A stretch of DNA of 64,000 nt from Yponomeuta sedellus (GCA_934045075.1 OW203726.1:24853693-24917692), one strand, 5' to 3'. Positions 1-9,293 are shown, counted from the first letter of the stretch. Notes: a model not told the origin generated them from the letters alone. Made by a program: numbers and translations.

Positions 1-11
1 AATTTTTTTCT

Positions 12-180
12 TCTTCTTCAGGCTATATTAGTCCACTGCTGGACATAGCCCTCCCCTAATAAGCGCCATAACGCAAGGTTGTGCCATCATTGGGGGGTAG
101 TGCCCATAATCCCCACGCTGGGCATGCGGGTTGGGGCAGTTTGGTGGAATTGTACTTCAGGGGCAGCAGCACCCCCCGGT
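12..180 (-). repeat. LINE-R (RTE-like) 3' end remnant
   Basis: On the minus strand, around 60 down to 20, the sequence reads ALWRLLGEGYVQQWTNIA then a stop. YVQQWT before a stop is the C-terminal signature I associate with RTE-clade LINEs of Lepidoptera. The part further upstream (about 70-175) no longer reads as protein but is shared with the copy at 47993-48098, so this is one subfamily of 3' ends. It is a dead fragment without an RT domain. Confidence 0.6.
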
Positions 181-204
181 TTGTTAAGTTAGTTTGTTAT
201 TTCT

Positions 205-365
205 AAGTTATGGAAATTTAAAAAGTTATACTCGTAGTAGCAATATTACTCGCTAAGCGTGAATGAAAATATCGTGAAGAAACCCTAATGTCTGAAATGT
301 TAACATACCTCAGTGCTTGCTACGTACAATGGCCCAACTATGAGGTTAAGTGCGTAAAGTTTCTA
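205..365 (+). repeat. SINE-2 body with tail type 2
   Basis: The shared SINE-2 body (tagcaata..actcgctaagcgtgaatgaaaatatcgtgaagaaaccc) is followed by tail type 2 (cttgctacgtacaatggcccaac). The tRNA-like head is missing, so the copy is 5'-truncated. Compare 26345-26590 and 49385-49700, which carry the same body and tail with a head. Confidence 0.65.
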
Positions 366-1157
366 ATGAAACTCCTTGAGAACAAAACACATTAGTATTA
401 CGCTCTAACTAGCCTCCATCAATTTCCAATAAAAATTCGTTCAGTGCGTTGATTTTCCTCCAGCAATTTGTGAGCAAAAACTGATAGCTTTTATCCACAG
501 AAGTAATTACTTGCAATAACAATTACACGTAGACATTATTAAATACCGTTGATCGCTTATGGCGTTACCCGACCCGTGCCGCGATCGGAGTTATTAACTG
601 CGGCCACTATTAGCGCGAGTACCACTTCTTATACACTGCGCTCTTTTTTCCATTAGAAGCAACTCTTTTTGTTTGAAATAGTTATTAAAAATGCTGCTCA
701 ACCTTGCCTGTCGTAAGGCAGCTAAGCGCATTTCTAGGAACAATCATTCAATCCGTCAGTACACATAGTAAATCTTTCATTCATCATACTTTAATCGAAA
801 ATAAGATCAGAGGCCAAGTATCCTGTCCAACAGCGCCATTCACTGAATGAAGTAGAAAGGGATAGCGAGTTATTTCTCGGGAGTGCGACAGGGAAGGGTG
901 ACGAGATTATTGTGCTATTCGATTTCTTTTCAAGATCGATACACAGTAAATCTTTTTGATGTTTTGTTGTTTGTCTGCGAGCACTCGTGTGGAGGAGACA
1001 GCTCGGGCTACCGGGCTTAGAGAATCAATACGATCTTTTCTTGCTGTTGTACTTACTATGAGATCTCATTGAATGTTTTCAATTTGTTATTCTTTGGGAT
1101 TTCAATAGCCTTTTTGATCATTTCTTTATTTTGGTTAAAGGGTTCAATAGTTTAGAT
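366..1157. other. unannotated AT-rich interval
   Basis: I see no open reading frame of note, no SINE or LINE signature and no tandem array. It could be unique intergenic or intronic DNA. Confidence 0.4.
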
Positions 1158-1503
1158 TGAAGCGCTGGTGGCCGAGTCGCACAGAGTGATTGAAATCAAT
1201 CACTCGAGTTAAGCAACCACAGGTGCGATCAGGAGCAAGATGGGTCACCGTCCCGTGACTACCGCTAGTTGCATTTTTTCCGAGCGCTTCCGAGCTTCGC
1301 AAGGCACGTTAAGTTAGTGCTGGCTGTTATGTAATGGCAGTCGTTAAGCTATGTTACAGGCCTTACGGGCGGCTTGATAACTTCTGACAGTAAGGCCCGC
1401 CACCGTCTTACAATCCTCCACCAACTTGGACTTGGCCCCCGCGATGGAGTATGGCCTAAGAGACCCGTGCACAAACTGTAGGTATATACAAGGGTTGATA
1501 TCG
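1158..1503 (+). repeat. SINE-4 copy, near full length
   Basis: It starts at gaagcgctggtggccgagtcg, which resembles a degenerate Pol III A box, and runs through a conserved block (ctaccgctagttgc.. to gttaagctatg), cttctgacagtaaggcccgcc and ggacttggcccccg to a 3' end near acaagggttgatatcg. Other copies: 10248-10400, 18585-18750, 20175-20527 and 25855-25950 on plus; 9783-9890, 10690-10800, 36960-37205, 57985-58165 and 61833-62190 on minus. The terminal part is degraded here. The short 81-aa frame across 1426-1671 is accidental. Confidence 0.7.
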
Positions 1504-2497
1504 CTCAATAGTTTAGTATCAATCTTAGAATTTTGTGTTACCCAGAAGCCCACACTTCAAATGAGTTCATTACGATTCGCAGTACGATCAATAAAATTAG
1601 TCGATAATTATTGGTTTGCTTTATTAATTCGGTTGAAGTATCTCGTTAGTTGTCGAGACGGTTCTGTTTAATGAACAGATTATTTAAATATTGACCACAC
1701 GCGTACGGAACTTTTGATACATTAAAAATTAATTCATTTACACGAAGTGTAGTATGCCGATGTAAGTTCATTATTATTCAAATAAACCGTACAGTAGCCG
1801 GAATGGACGTGGGAACTCCATACATAATGTATATCGGAGGCTCGCCGTACACACGATCTGTTTGTTAGTAAACATCACTCTAATCTGCATAAAAATTCGG
1901 GGATCGCTAAATATTTATGATGCAGTCTTACAGTTGGGTGGATTAACCTTTCTTAGATATGAACTACGAACTACAGTTTTGAATGAGGTTAACCACCTTG
2001 GTGTTATCTGACAGATTTTGATGTCTGGCCAGTAGTTTTGCGGAAAATATAGACGAAAAAAAAATAAAGACGGAAGATAATTTGAAAGAAACTATTTGTA
2101 GTTTAGAGATTGGACTGCGATAAACGCTGGTTCGCTCCGACATCTGATGCAATATTGATGAAATATGGGATTCTGATCTTAAGTTATTTTACTTTTAATA
2201 CTTTTTAATTGGCGGCCGCGTGATTGGTAAAGCACAATATATTACACCAGTGACGTTGAATTACTTTAGTTAATTACTGAGACTACATCGCGTGTGGTAT
2301 TTTCATAGTAAGTTTTGGGCGCCTTATAAAGCATTAAAAAATTCATCGCTACCATTACCGACAGTTGTTTTAAAAAAAATATGTGTTAATAATGAGCGTT
2401 AAAAACTTACCACCCGTTCTACAACTACCACGAGTGTTATATTGAAACACACAAATTTCTAAGTACATTCTAAGCTAAATATACTTGATATACTATC
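1504..2497. other. unannotated interval
   Basis: AT-rich sequence with no recognisable repeat, tandem array or coding signal. Short open frames on either strand have no protein-like composition. Confidence 0.4.
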
Positions 2498-2580
2498 TCA
2501 CTGCAGGGCACAGGGTATACTCAAAGAGAGAGAGTGGGAATGTAGCTTTAATCACCACATCTGCCCATCGCGGGTTAATA
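2498..2580 (-). repeat. SINE-2 tail type 1 remnant
   Basis: ctgcagggcacagggtatactc..agagagagagtggg..cccatcgcggg is a decayed reverse complement of the SINE-2 type 1 tail (ccgcggtgggcacg..ctgagagaaggcctgtgccctgcag). Only the tail remains. Confidence 0.5.
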
Positions 2581-3243
2581 CTACTGTTAAAAACAATTTG
2601 TATTAAATGAATTAGATCCATTTAACATAGTACGTATCATTAAATATATGACATCTTTCCCCAGCTACGAACTATGTTGATGCTAAGCTAAAAATAACCA
2701 GAGTGTGTGTCTGCACGTAATGAAGATAAATTCGATGTAAAATGTACAGCGAAGGCTCCTCGTGAGGTCCGACACTGTTTCACGCGTATTTTCCGCTATT
2801 AAATATCGATCAATAAAATTGAGCTGAGCGAATCCATTGCAAAATACACCGAAGCTGCGCTCGATGGAGATCACGAGGAACTTGCTTTTTTTTTTAAAAG
2901 ATAAAGATATCATTATTATTATTAAATTCTTTATCAAAGAAAGTATTGGACATAAAGGCATGAACATATTTGTCGTGTGTATACAGAAACATTATTCAGG
3001 TCTTAAATATAACATTGTAGTCGTCTTAATTTTGGATAAACATGTTTTGGCGAGTAAGCGAGCGAATAGGAGAGTAAAAGTAAGTCAAGATAATTGCCAA
3101 ATTGAAATTGGTTATTTTAGATAAATTGCCTATCTAAGATAAATTAATTTATTTGTAATCGTTTATAGCTTATTTGTATTTTATGGGTATCGGCTAACTA
3201 CAGACAAAACAGCTTCTTTGTACGAGTGAGTAATCTATTTAAC
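2581..3243. other. unannotated interval
   Basis: No family resemblance seen. Overlapping 94-95 aa frames lie on both strands at 2683-3124 but have low-complexity, lysine/isoleucine-rich content without domains, so I do not call them genes. Confidence 0.4.
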
Positions 3244-3400
3244 TCCTTGAGTGATTTAAAAACCTATTTAGAGGCTAAAAATTTCACCCATGCCGGGATT
3301 CGAACCCGCAACCTCTGGCTATCCGTGCCATAGGTTTTTAAAATTGTCCTTAGCAAGGGTTAGTGCATTAAAAATAAAAATAGTATATTCCTTGAGTGAT
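3244..3400. mobile_element. SINE-1 inverted-dimer unit with 12-bp target duplication
   Basis: The unit 3256-3388 begins with a minus-strand SINE-1 arm (aacctatttagaggctaaaa through the B-box complement gggattcgaaccc) and switches at about 3330 to the plus-strand tail, ending gggttagtgcattaaaaata plus an A-rich run. It is bounded by the exact direct repeat TCCTTGAGTGAT at 3244-3255 and 3389-3400. A 12-bp duplication is what target-primed reverse transcription leaves, so the two arms appear to have inserted as one molecule. Confidence 0.75.
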
Positions 3401-3454
3401 ATTTTGGTCATTGATCTATTTAATTCAAACATCACCACAGTAATCACACTATTT

Positions 3455-3533
3455 TTATTTTTAATGCACTAACCCGTGCTAAGGAACAAATTTAAAAACC
3501 TATTTAGAGGCTAAAAATTTCACCCATGCCGGC
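3455..3533 (-). repeat. SINE-1 3' arm, minus strand
   Basis: taatgcactaacccgtgcta is followed by aacctatttagaggctaaaa and cacccatgccgg, the reverse complement of the SINE-1 tail. It stops before the B box. It lies about 55 bp from the inverted-dimer unit at 3244-3400 and may be a separate truncated insertion. Confidence 0.7.
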
Positions 3534-4114
3534 AAAGTAAGGCAAAGAATCATCAAAATAATTTCTGTATCCTTTCGGACGCATGAACAAGGTGTATTAT
3601 ACCCAAATATATCGAGTTACCTAGTAATAAAGCAGTGTTCAACTTTCCTTTATCATAATTAAAACTGTTTTTATACGGCTCGTTTATTACATTTTTACAA
3701 TTTCCTTTTTTCCTTTTTCAATTTAGCTACCACATGCGGAAACTTATTTTTAGCTTAAAGTTACACTAAGAACTGTCCATTTTTATGTAAGCTGCAAGTT
3801 TCACAAAAAGAAATAAATAAAAAAATAGACATATAAACCAAACATACGCCAATTGTTAGTGTTTCTTGATCCGATGTAGATAAGTCAATTTCCCTAAACA
3901 ATTCCGCTCTAGCATGCTAAGACCCTTCTTACCGCCTCTCGCAAAGCGGTCAGCATTTCGACGGCACGACACTAGCATACGCAATCAGCCATTAGCTTAC
4001 GGGCGGAAAAATCAGTTTCGCGTCAAGAAAGCGCCGTAACAGATTCGGCGAAGGATGGCCGGCCAAATGTCACGCGCTTTCAATTACCGAATTATTGATG
4101 GCACGCATTTTAGT
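3534..4114. other. unannotated interval
   Basis: No repeat family recognised. The part 3900-4090 is more GC-rich than its surroundings, without coding potential. Confidence 0.35.
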
Positions 4115-4410
4115 ACGGGTTAGTGCATTAAAAATAAAAATAGTGTAATCATGTGGGTACAGTGATATCGTTCCGATGTTAAACCTAACTGCAAAGTAGG
4201 TAGTCGGGGCTGTAAGTAATGCAATTTGCTTAAGTCAGATGTCGCTGCCTGTACGTAATACAGAGAATATTGTAAAGAGGTTCGAAATTTCACTGATGTC
4301 GTGAGTCGCCCATTGGCTCAATTGGTAGAGCGCTGGTACGGATAGCCAGAGGTTGCGGGTTCGAATCCCGGCATGGGTGAAAATTTTTAGCCTCTAAATA
4401 GGTTTTTAAA
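4115..4410 (+). mobile_element. SINE-1 long form (tail piece, leader, tRNA head, tail)
   Basis: It opens with a tail piece (gggttagtgcattaaaaata), then a leader of about 170 bp (gtgggtacagtgatatcg to gtaaagaggttcgaaa), then a tRNA-like head at about 4306-4378 with an A box (ggctcaattggtagagcg) and B box (ggttcgaatcc), then the tail start (agcctctaaataggttttta). The tail motif therefore occurs before the leader as well as after the head, an order seen again at 20620-20965 and 29285-29622. It is a retroposon, not a tRNA gene: there is no clean acceptor stem. Confidence 0.7.
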
Positions 4411-4517
4411 TGTAATTAATTGCTTTGAGCGTGTTATCTTGTACAGGCTGCGGTTTCAACTCGGTAGTGGTTGAGCAACGGTTGCTCAGGAGAGAAGGCA
4501 TTTTGTTTTACTTATGA

Positions 4518-4592
4518 CTGCTTCGTCGGTCTAGCGGTATCACGTTTGATTAGCATGGTCGCGGTTTCGATTTCCACTTAGACCCGCCTTAA
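4518..4592 (+). repeat. tRNA-like SINE head (SINE-3 type)
   Basis: cttcgtcggtctagcggtat and gtcgcggtttcgatttcc look like a degraded A box and B box. The head resembles the minus-strand SINE-3 head at 13385-13465 (gcctcgttggtgaagcggta). No SINE-3 body follows. Confidence 0.35.
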
Positions 4593-4688
4593 ATAAGTAC
4601 GTGTCCAAATACTTCTTTTTCAGACTAAAAAAAATACCACTAGTACAAAAGTTTTACTATATAAGTTTTTTTACCACTAGTACTATAA

Positions 4689-5027
4689 TCTATATATATA
4701 AAATTCAAAGTCCTGTCTGACTGACTCACTCATCAAACTTCGGCTGTTGAAGCTGATATTTTGCACAGAGGGTCTATATATAATATAGGCAAGAAATAAG
4801 ACCGGATTTTTTTAAATTCAATCTCAGGGGGCAAAACGGGTTGCCAAAATTTGTATGGAAGGTAAAGAGAATGTTGTCTAATTTTGTTCTGAAACTTAAA
4901 ATAACTACTCTTCAACTCCAATGATGGAACACGTGTTTCGCTGTTATTTGAAATTTAACCCTTAAGGGAGTGAACGGGGTTGCAAAAAACTAAAGTCCAC
5001 GCGGACGGAGTCGCGAGCAAAAGCTAG
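4689..5027 (+). mobile_element. short non-autonomous Helitron
   Basis: The 5' end is TCTATATATATAAA directly after an A. The 3' end has a short GC hairpin region (cgcggacggagtcgcg) followed by agcaaaagCTAG and then T. A|TC...CTAG|T insertion without target duplication is the defining Helitron pattern. The internal sequence (cggctgttgaag..attttgcacagag) matches a block I recall from lepidopteran Helitron-like repeats. At 339 bp there is no room for Rep/helicase, so it would depend on an autonomous partner. Confidence 0.7.
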
Positions 5028-5631
5028 TTTAACTATAAAAGTCTTACTATTTTCGTTTAAAATCACTTATATTTTTTTTCACATATATTTTTTATTGAGT
5101 AAAACTTACGGGACAGGAGATAATATTTTGTGAGCCCCTTCAATGTATGTATTTTTTCGACTATATTTATGAATTCGGTAGTTTATTAGATGTATCAATA
5201 AAAAACATAAATAAACGATAAAAACAAACAGACACAGACGTTGCAGCGATATTAAGAGAATGCCCTTTGGCATCTTTCGGGTAGGTACGTGATACTAAAT
5301 AATATATTTAACGGTGTTATGTGGAGTTATACGATAGGCTTAAAACACTTCTCGAATACAGATTAAATAGTCATGATGAACTATTTTAGTCTGCCACAGA
5401 ATAATCAAACTTCATTTGAGAAGGGCTTTGAGGAATTCATTTCTTCTTATCCTCGCCTGTTTATTTCCAATAAATGTCTTTCTTCTTGAAAGACTGTGAA
5501 TCAACTTCTTCGTAGCAAAGTGGCAGACTCTTGCCTCTGCCTACCTCTTTCCGATATAGGCATGATTTTATTTATGTTTATATGTATTTCTACACGTATG
5601 TGTATATATGTCAGTATACGTATATGTCGTC
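5028..5631. other. unannotated interval
   Basis: AT-rich, with no recognised family. The part near 5550-5640 is rich in tatgt/acgtat dinucleotide-like sequence but has no proper array. Confidence 0.35.
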
Positions 5632-5735
5632 GTCAGGCTATACTAGTCCTCTACTGGACATAGCCCTCCCCTAATGAGCGCCATAGCGCCCTCTCATCAG
5701 CCTGCCGCATCCAGCATCTGCCTGCAGTTTTACGT
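5632..5735 (-). repeat. LINE-R (RTE-like) C-terminal remnant
   Basis: Minus-strand translation gives AGRCWMRQADERALWRSLGEGYVQ, then an in-frame stop where the family has a second Gln, then RTSIA and a stop. This is the RTE-like C-terminus, closely matching the copy at 61060-61217. One nonsense change (CAG to TAG) is visible. Confidence 0.7.
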
Positions 5736-6290
5736 ATGTGTACTGTGAATCAAATGGTGGATTTTTCCTCGGTCAAGCGCGCACGTGGCGAGAGGCCGGG
5801 CACTATTATCGAAATCGTTTTCTGCACAAAACAAAATAGTTGCCATTATAATCCGGCAACAAATCGGGTTAAAATATGGCGAGTGGAGCCCATTCATACG
5901 CTCGGCATGCGATATGGCGCTATTGTGCCGGCCACTGTTTGTTACTTTATATTTGGACTCTCCATTGTGCGCGGGCGCATCCCCAGCGCCCAAATTTGTA
6001 TTTTGTAAACGATATTATTTTTATTTATGGCATCGACTTTATAGTTGCTGGACTAAGGCCCCGCTTCATTGTTTCAGAGCCTCTTAAAGTGGTCTCGAGA
6101 ATTAGTTGTGACTTCTAAAGGTAAAAGGTAAAGTCGACAATCCGAATAGCTCAAGAAGGGGAGAATGGAGCGACTCTTCCTAACGTAGGGTCAAATATAA
6201 TAGATGGGTGCTGTACAATTTTTTTTTGTGTAGCCTAATAAACGTGCTACTGCAGTGTACAGACCTCTCGGTGAAAGGGTATCTTACGAG
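5736..6290. other. repeat-poor, GC-mixed interval
   Basis: Overlapping 80-100 aa frames occur on both strands (5730-6118) because stop codons are scarce, but none shows a domain and the two strands are about equally open, so this is compositional. No known repeat is recognised. Confidence 0.35.
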
Positions 6291-6293
6291 ATT

Positions 6294-6557
6294 CTTTTCA
6301 ATGCACTAACCCGTGCTAAGGACAATTTTAAATACCTATTTAGAGGCTAAAATTCCACCCATGCTGGGATTCGAATCCGCGACCTCTGGCTATACGTGCG
6401 TGTACGTAATACAGAGAGTATTGTAAAGAGGTTCGAAATTTCACTGATGCCGGTGAGTCGTCCATCAGCTCAGTTGGAAGAGCGCTAGCACGGATAGCCA
6501 GAGGTCGCGGGTTCGAATCCCGGCATGGATGGAATTTTAAGCCTCTAAATAGGTGTT
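6294..6557. mobile_element. SINE-1 inverted dimer (3' arm minus, then leader-head-tail plus)
   Basis: The minus arm (6296-6397: aatgcactaacccgtgctaa to cgacctctggctatacgtgc) is followed by the plus-strand leader piece (gtacgtaatacagagagta), a tRNA-like head with A box (cagctcagttggaagagcg) and B box (ggttcgaatcc), and the tail. No clear target duplication was found; gtatc near both sides is too short to count. Confidence 0.65.
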
Positions 6558-6639
6558 TTAAAAAAAAGTATCAACTTAATTACCACGCGTGCCATTGCGG
6601 ATAGAACAATAACAACTGTGGTAGAACAATGAAGTACAT

Positions 6640-6735
6640 TTGTGAAGTTTAGTAACAATACCACTCGCTAACGGTGAAGGAATACTTCGCAAGGAAACCT
6701 GGGTGTCTGAGGTGCTCATTCAAACATTTAAATGA
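6640..6735 (+). repeat. SINE-2 body fragment
   Basis: acatttgtgaagtttagtaa, ccactcgctaacggtgaagg and aaacctgggtgtctgaggtg form the SINE-2 body. Head and tail are lacking. Confidence 0.6.
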
Positions 6736-6889
6736 AATTCGTCAGACGAAATTCAATGTTAATAGACACTTAGAGGTCATGTCTAATGTCATATCTAAGA
6801 AATAATGTAAGTGGAACCAAATGTCGCAGTAAATAAACTGAATGAATTGATAATATCAGGCTTCAAATCATAATGGCTAACTCAATATC

Positions 6890-7170
6890 TTACATTTCCA
6901 CAACTTGGTGCCAAAAGGGCAACTATAGCATAAAGGATTATTTAGATGACAATGATGTCTGTAATTAAAGCCAGTAATGCATGAGTTCTATGTTTCAAAA
7001 TAATTATGTAAACTCTGTTAATTAAGGACTTTGAAAAGACTAAGTTTTTTTGTGTCCATTTTTTCTCCAAAATGATTTAGATTTTAAAATGGACACCTAG
7101 TTTGAATCGGAACGTTCATTAAGCCACAGCTTCTGCGCTACTTTGAACAAAACCTTTTCATTTCATTTCA
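6890..7170 (+). repeat. REP-H copy
   Basis: The sequence shares ggattatttaga.gacaa.ga and ctctgttaattaaggact with 60225-60440, and gattttaaaatggacaccta plus a following block with 18478-18580. The family is unclassified. No terminal inverted repeat or target duplication is evident, so it may be the non-coding end of a larger transposon. Confidence 0.45.
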
Positions 7171-7179
7171 ACATATGCG

Positions 7180-7285
7180 CATGAAATTGCCAACCCGCGG
7201 TGGGCACGCGACGTGATTAAGCCCGCACTCTCTCCTTCCGAGAGAAGGCCTGTGCCCAACGTATATAGGCTGCTTTACCTAATAT
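7180..7285 (+). repeat. SINE-2 tail type 1
   Basis: ttgccaacccgcggtgggca, attaagcccgcactctct, gagagaaggcctgtgccc and tataggctgc are the type 1 tail. The body is missing. Confidence 0.6.
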
Positions 7286-8007
7286 TATATTATATGCAGT
7301 ATACGCAGTGCAGTGCCCACCATAACAGCTCGACGGGCCAAGTCCTTCCACGCCCGGGGAAATTACTAACTCCAGCAAGCCGTTTCCAGTATAAAAAGCC
7401 ATGCAGGAAACCGTACATTATTCGAAATAAACTAAATAACAATAGGGTGGTCCGATCGCTGAGAGCCATTCGTATACGAGTATGGCCGGTCAGTACCGGT
7501 TGCATGCCATTATAACCTAAAGCCAATATTTAACCCTGGAACGGATTAATATTGTACGCGGCCGATGTTTGCGCTTTAATGCTAAATATCTAGTAATAAA
7601 TAAGGCTGGTCTAGGAGGTGTGTTATTACGGGCGCGGGGGGCGGGGCGGGAGGCGCGGGAGCTACCGTGTAATGGCGAGGAGATTGCACGCTCGCCCTGT
7701 AGACAGTAATCTTGGCTAGCCGGGATTGACTCCTATCACTTTCGGTATAAGACATAGTATTGAATGAGAAAGGGTATCTCCTGATATCGCCGAGCGTACG
7801 GCTAGGCGCTACCGGGCTACGGAGGGATATTGTCCAATAGCTATCTTTAGCAAAGAGCCGGTGCATGAAAAATTGCTGGTGGCGGTTCGCCGGTGCTGGT
7901 TTCGCGCAGCTCGCCTTCTAAGGAAATCTATCAGGAGGGTTTGAAATTAACTCTTCCTTTGTCATGTATTGTCTGAGGATATTATATTTATTTTACAATA
8001 CCTTGGT
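7286..8007. other. repeat-poor GC-rich interval
   Basis: No SINE or LINE signature. Open frames on both strands (7213-7526, 7582-7866) look compositional, with a proline/alanine run arising from the G-rich block at 7630-7659. It is a possible conserved non-coding or promoter-like region, unproven. Confidence 0.3.
7630..7659 (+). other. G-quadruplex-like G-rich motif
   Basis: Five runs of three or more G separated by 1-6 bases lie within about 30 bp, which fits the G3+ N1-7 pattern. The flanks are AT-rich, so it stands out locally. No associated gene is visible. Confidence 0.55.
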
Positions 8008-8091
8008 AAGCGGTGGTAGCTCAGTGGGTAGAACAATGAAATCGCAAACGGGAGTCCCAGGTTCGATCCCCAAGTAACAATGACTTTTCAT

Positions 8092-8631
8092 CCCACCATC
8101 TCGGAAAGAGTATTTTTAATCTTCAATATCTGAGTGGAAAAGCCGTTTTTATTCCCTAGAGGATAAAGTAAATTGAATTTAGAACATTGTGTGCACTAAG
8201 TTTGTGAATTAAAAAAATATTACACTCAATTTAAATAACTGTAGCAACGTTACTTTAAAATTTTCTTAATTATACCTTAGTATTATTTTGTTATAATTTA
8301 AACATTATTCTGTAATACTTACCTGTCATAATGTAGTAATTAATACCTAAACTGAAATAAAAGTGTACCTATCTTGTGATTGTAGACGTTTTTCTTTTTG
8401 CATTTAGTCATTTTCTCACTGAGGTGGAATGAAAAGTTACGTGTTGCACTCGAGTGCAAAGATTTTTCACCTCGTGCTCTTTTGATTCCCTCGCTAACGC
8501 TCAGAATTCTAATTTTGAATCACTCGCTGCGCTCGTGATTCAATTTTGGAATCCTTTGCTTGCTCGGTCATCAAAATTGAACACGCGGTTAAAAAGCAAC
8601 TTTGCACTCTTGTATAACAAATAACTATTGT
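8092..8631. mobile_element. unclassified insertion inside SINE-2
   Basis: The segment interrupts a SINE-2 copy within its gacttt-tgtttaatt junction. It holds a block with inverted similarity (acttttcatcccacc at 8089 against ggtggaatgaaaagt at 8423), a 16-bp palindrome at 8444-8459, and several short inverted phrases around ctcgctgcgctcg. It is non-coding. A non-autonomous DNA element is plausible, but I could not define clean termini or a target duplication. Confidence 0.4.
8444..8459. repeat. 16-bp perfect palindrome
   Basis: TTGCACTCGAGTGCAA reads the same on both strands. It lies inside the insertion at 8092-8631, and caactttgcactc recurs near that insertion's right end (about 8600). Confidence 0.7.
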
Positions 8632-8974
8632 TTAATTTTAAAATTACACACATTTGCGAATTTTTTACCACACGCTAACTGTGAAGGAAAAAATCGTGAG
8701 GGAACCCGCGGTTTGGTTGGCTCCGCACGTATTGACTAGTCTTTCCTGTGGGCTAGGCCGACTAAGTTGTCAGAATTGGTATAGGTGCTGGGCACGCCTA
8801 CACTATCTAAAACCATGTCCCAGGTTCTGCAGCATCCAAGTGGTCCCTTCACTTATCTAGTGTGAGTGAAGATGCCACTGGACGCTGTATAAATGTATCA
8901 TTACGTAAGTAAATGCAGATGCTAATGATTTATCCTGGTTTCATTCGGCGACTTCTGTTGTAATGTTTTTAACG

Positions 8975-9293
8975 TTAGTTTTTTTATATTCTTTTAATGC
9001 ACTAACCCATGCTAAGGACAATTTTTAAAAACCTATTTAGAGACTAACCCCCAGTTTTTCGTACACTAACAATCTGTTAATCTACTGTTAACAGCTGTCA
9101 AATGTTTTTTTTGTATGCACTTTAGCCAACTGATAGCTGTTAACAGTTAATTAACGGCGTGTTAGTGTACCAGAAACCGGGGCTAAATATTCCGGGGTCT
9201 TCTTCAAATTCTGGCATGGTTAGCCAGATGTCGCGGGTTCGTGTCGCGGCATGGGTGGAATTTTTAGCCTCTAAATAGGTTTTTAGTTTTTTT
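8975..9293. mobile_element. SINE-1 inverted dimer carrying a nested MITE
   Basis: The minus arm starts at about 8986 (attcttttaatgcactaacc..acctatttagagacta), is interrupted by the MITE at 9048-9182, resumes, and then turns into the plus arm (gccagatgtcgcgggttcgt..agcctctaaataggttttta). The low-complexity direct repeat TTAGTTTTTTT at 8975-8985 and 9283-9293 may be its target duplication. The middle is degraded (tccggggtcttcttcaaatt). Confidence 0.6.
9048..9182. mobile_element. 135-bp MITE with about 55-bp imperfect TIRs
   Basis: The left end CCCCCAGTTTTTCGTACACTAAC and the inverted right end (GTTAGTGTACCAGAAACCGGGG) match, and the inverted similarity continues inward to ctgttaacagctgtc/gatagctgttaacag. 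It is flanked by CTAA on both sides, so the duplication is 3-4 bp (TAA or CTAA). It sits inside a SINE-1 arm whose sequence is continuous across it. A TAA-type target suggests a PIF/Harbinger-like source, by inference. Confidence 0.65.

Larger units (their letters stand above)
8008..8905 (+). mobile_element. SINE-2 copy (head and tail type 3) split by an insertion
   Basis: The head gcggtggtagctcagtgggt through gttcgatccccaagtaacaatgacttt lies at 8008-8091. The element resumes at about 8632 (tgtttaattttaaaattaca, body, then tail type 3 with attgactagtctttcctgtg, ending gacgctgtataaat..tcatta). The halves join in the right order when compared with the intact copy at 29646-30048. The roughly 540 bp between them is foreign. 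Confidence 0.65.

Noticed and set aside
3455..3533. piggyBac-type MITE, because SINE-1 arm ends often show TTAA before TGCACTAACCC
   Set aside because: The TTAA is part of the element's A-rich tail (gcattaaaa) and the true flanking repeats are 10-14 bp, which fits TPRT instead.
5730..6118. Five overlapping 80-100 aa frames
   Set aside because: Open in several frames of both strands, so composition-driven.
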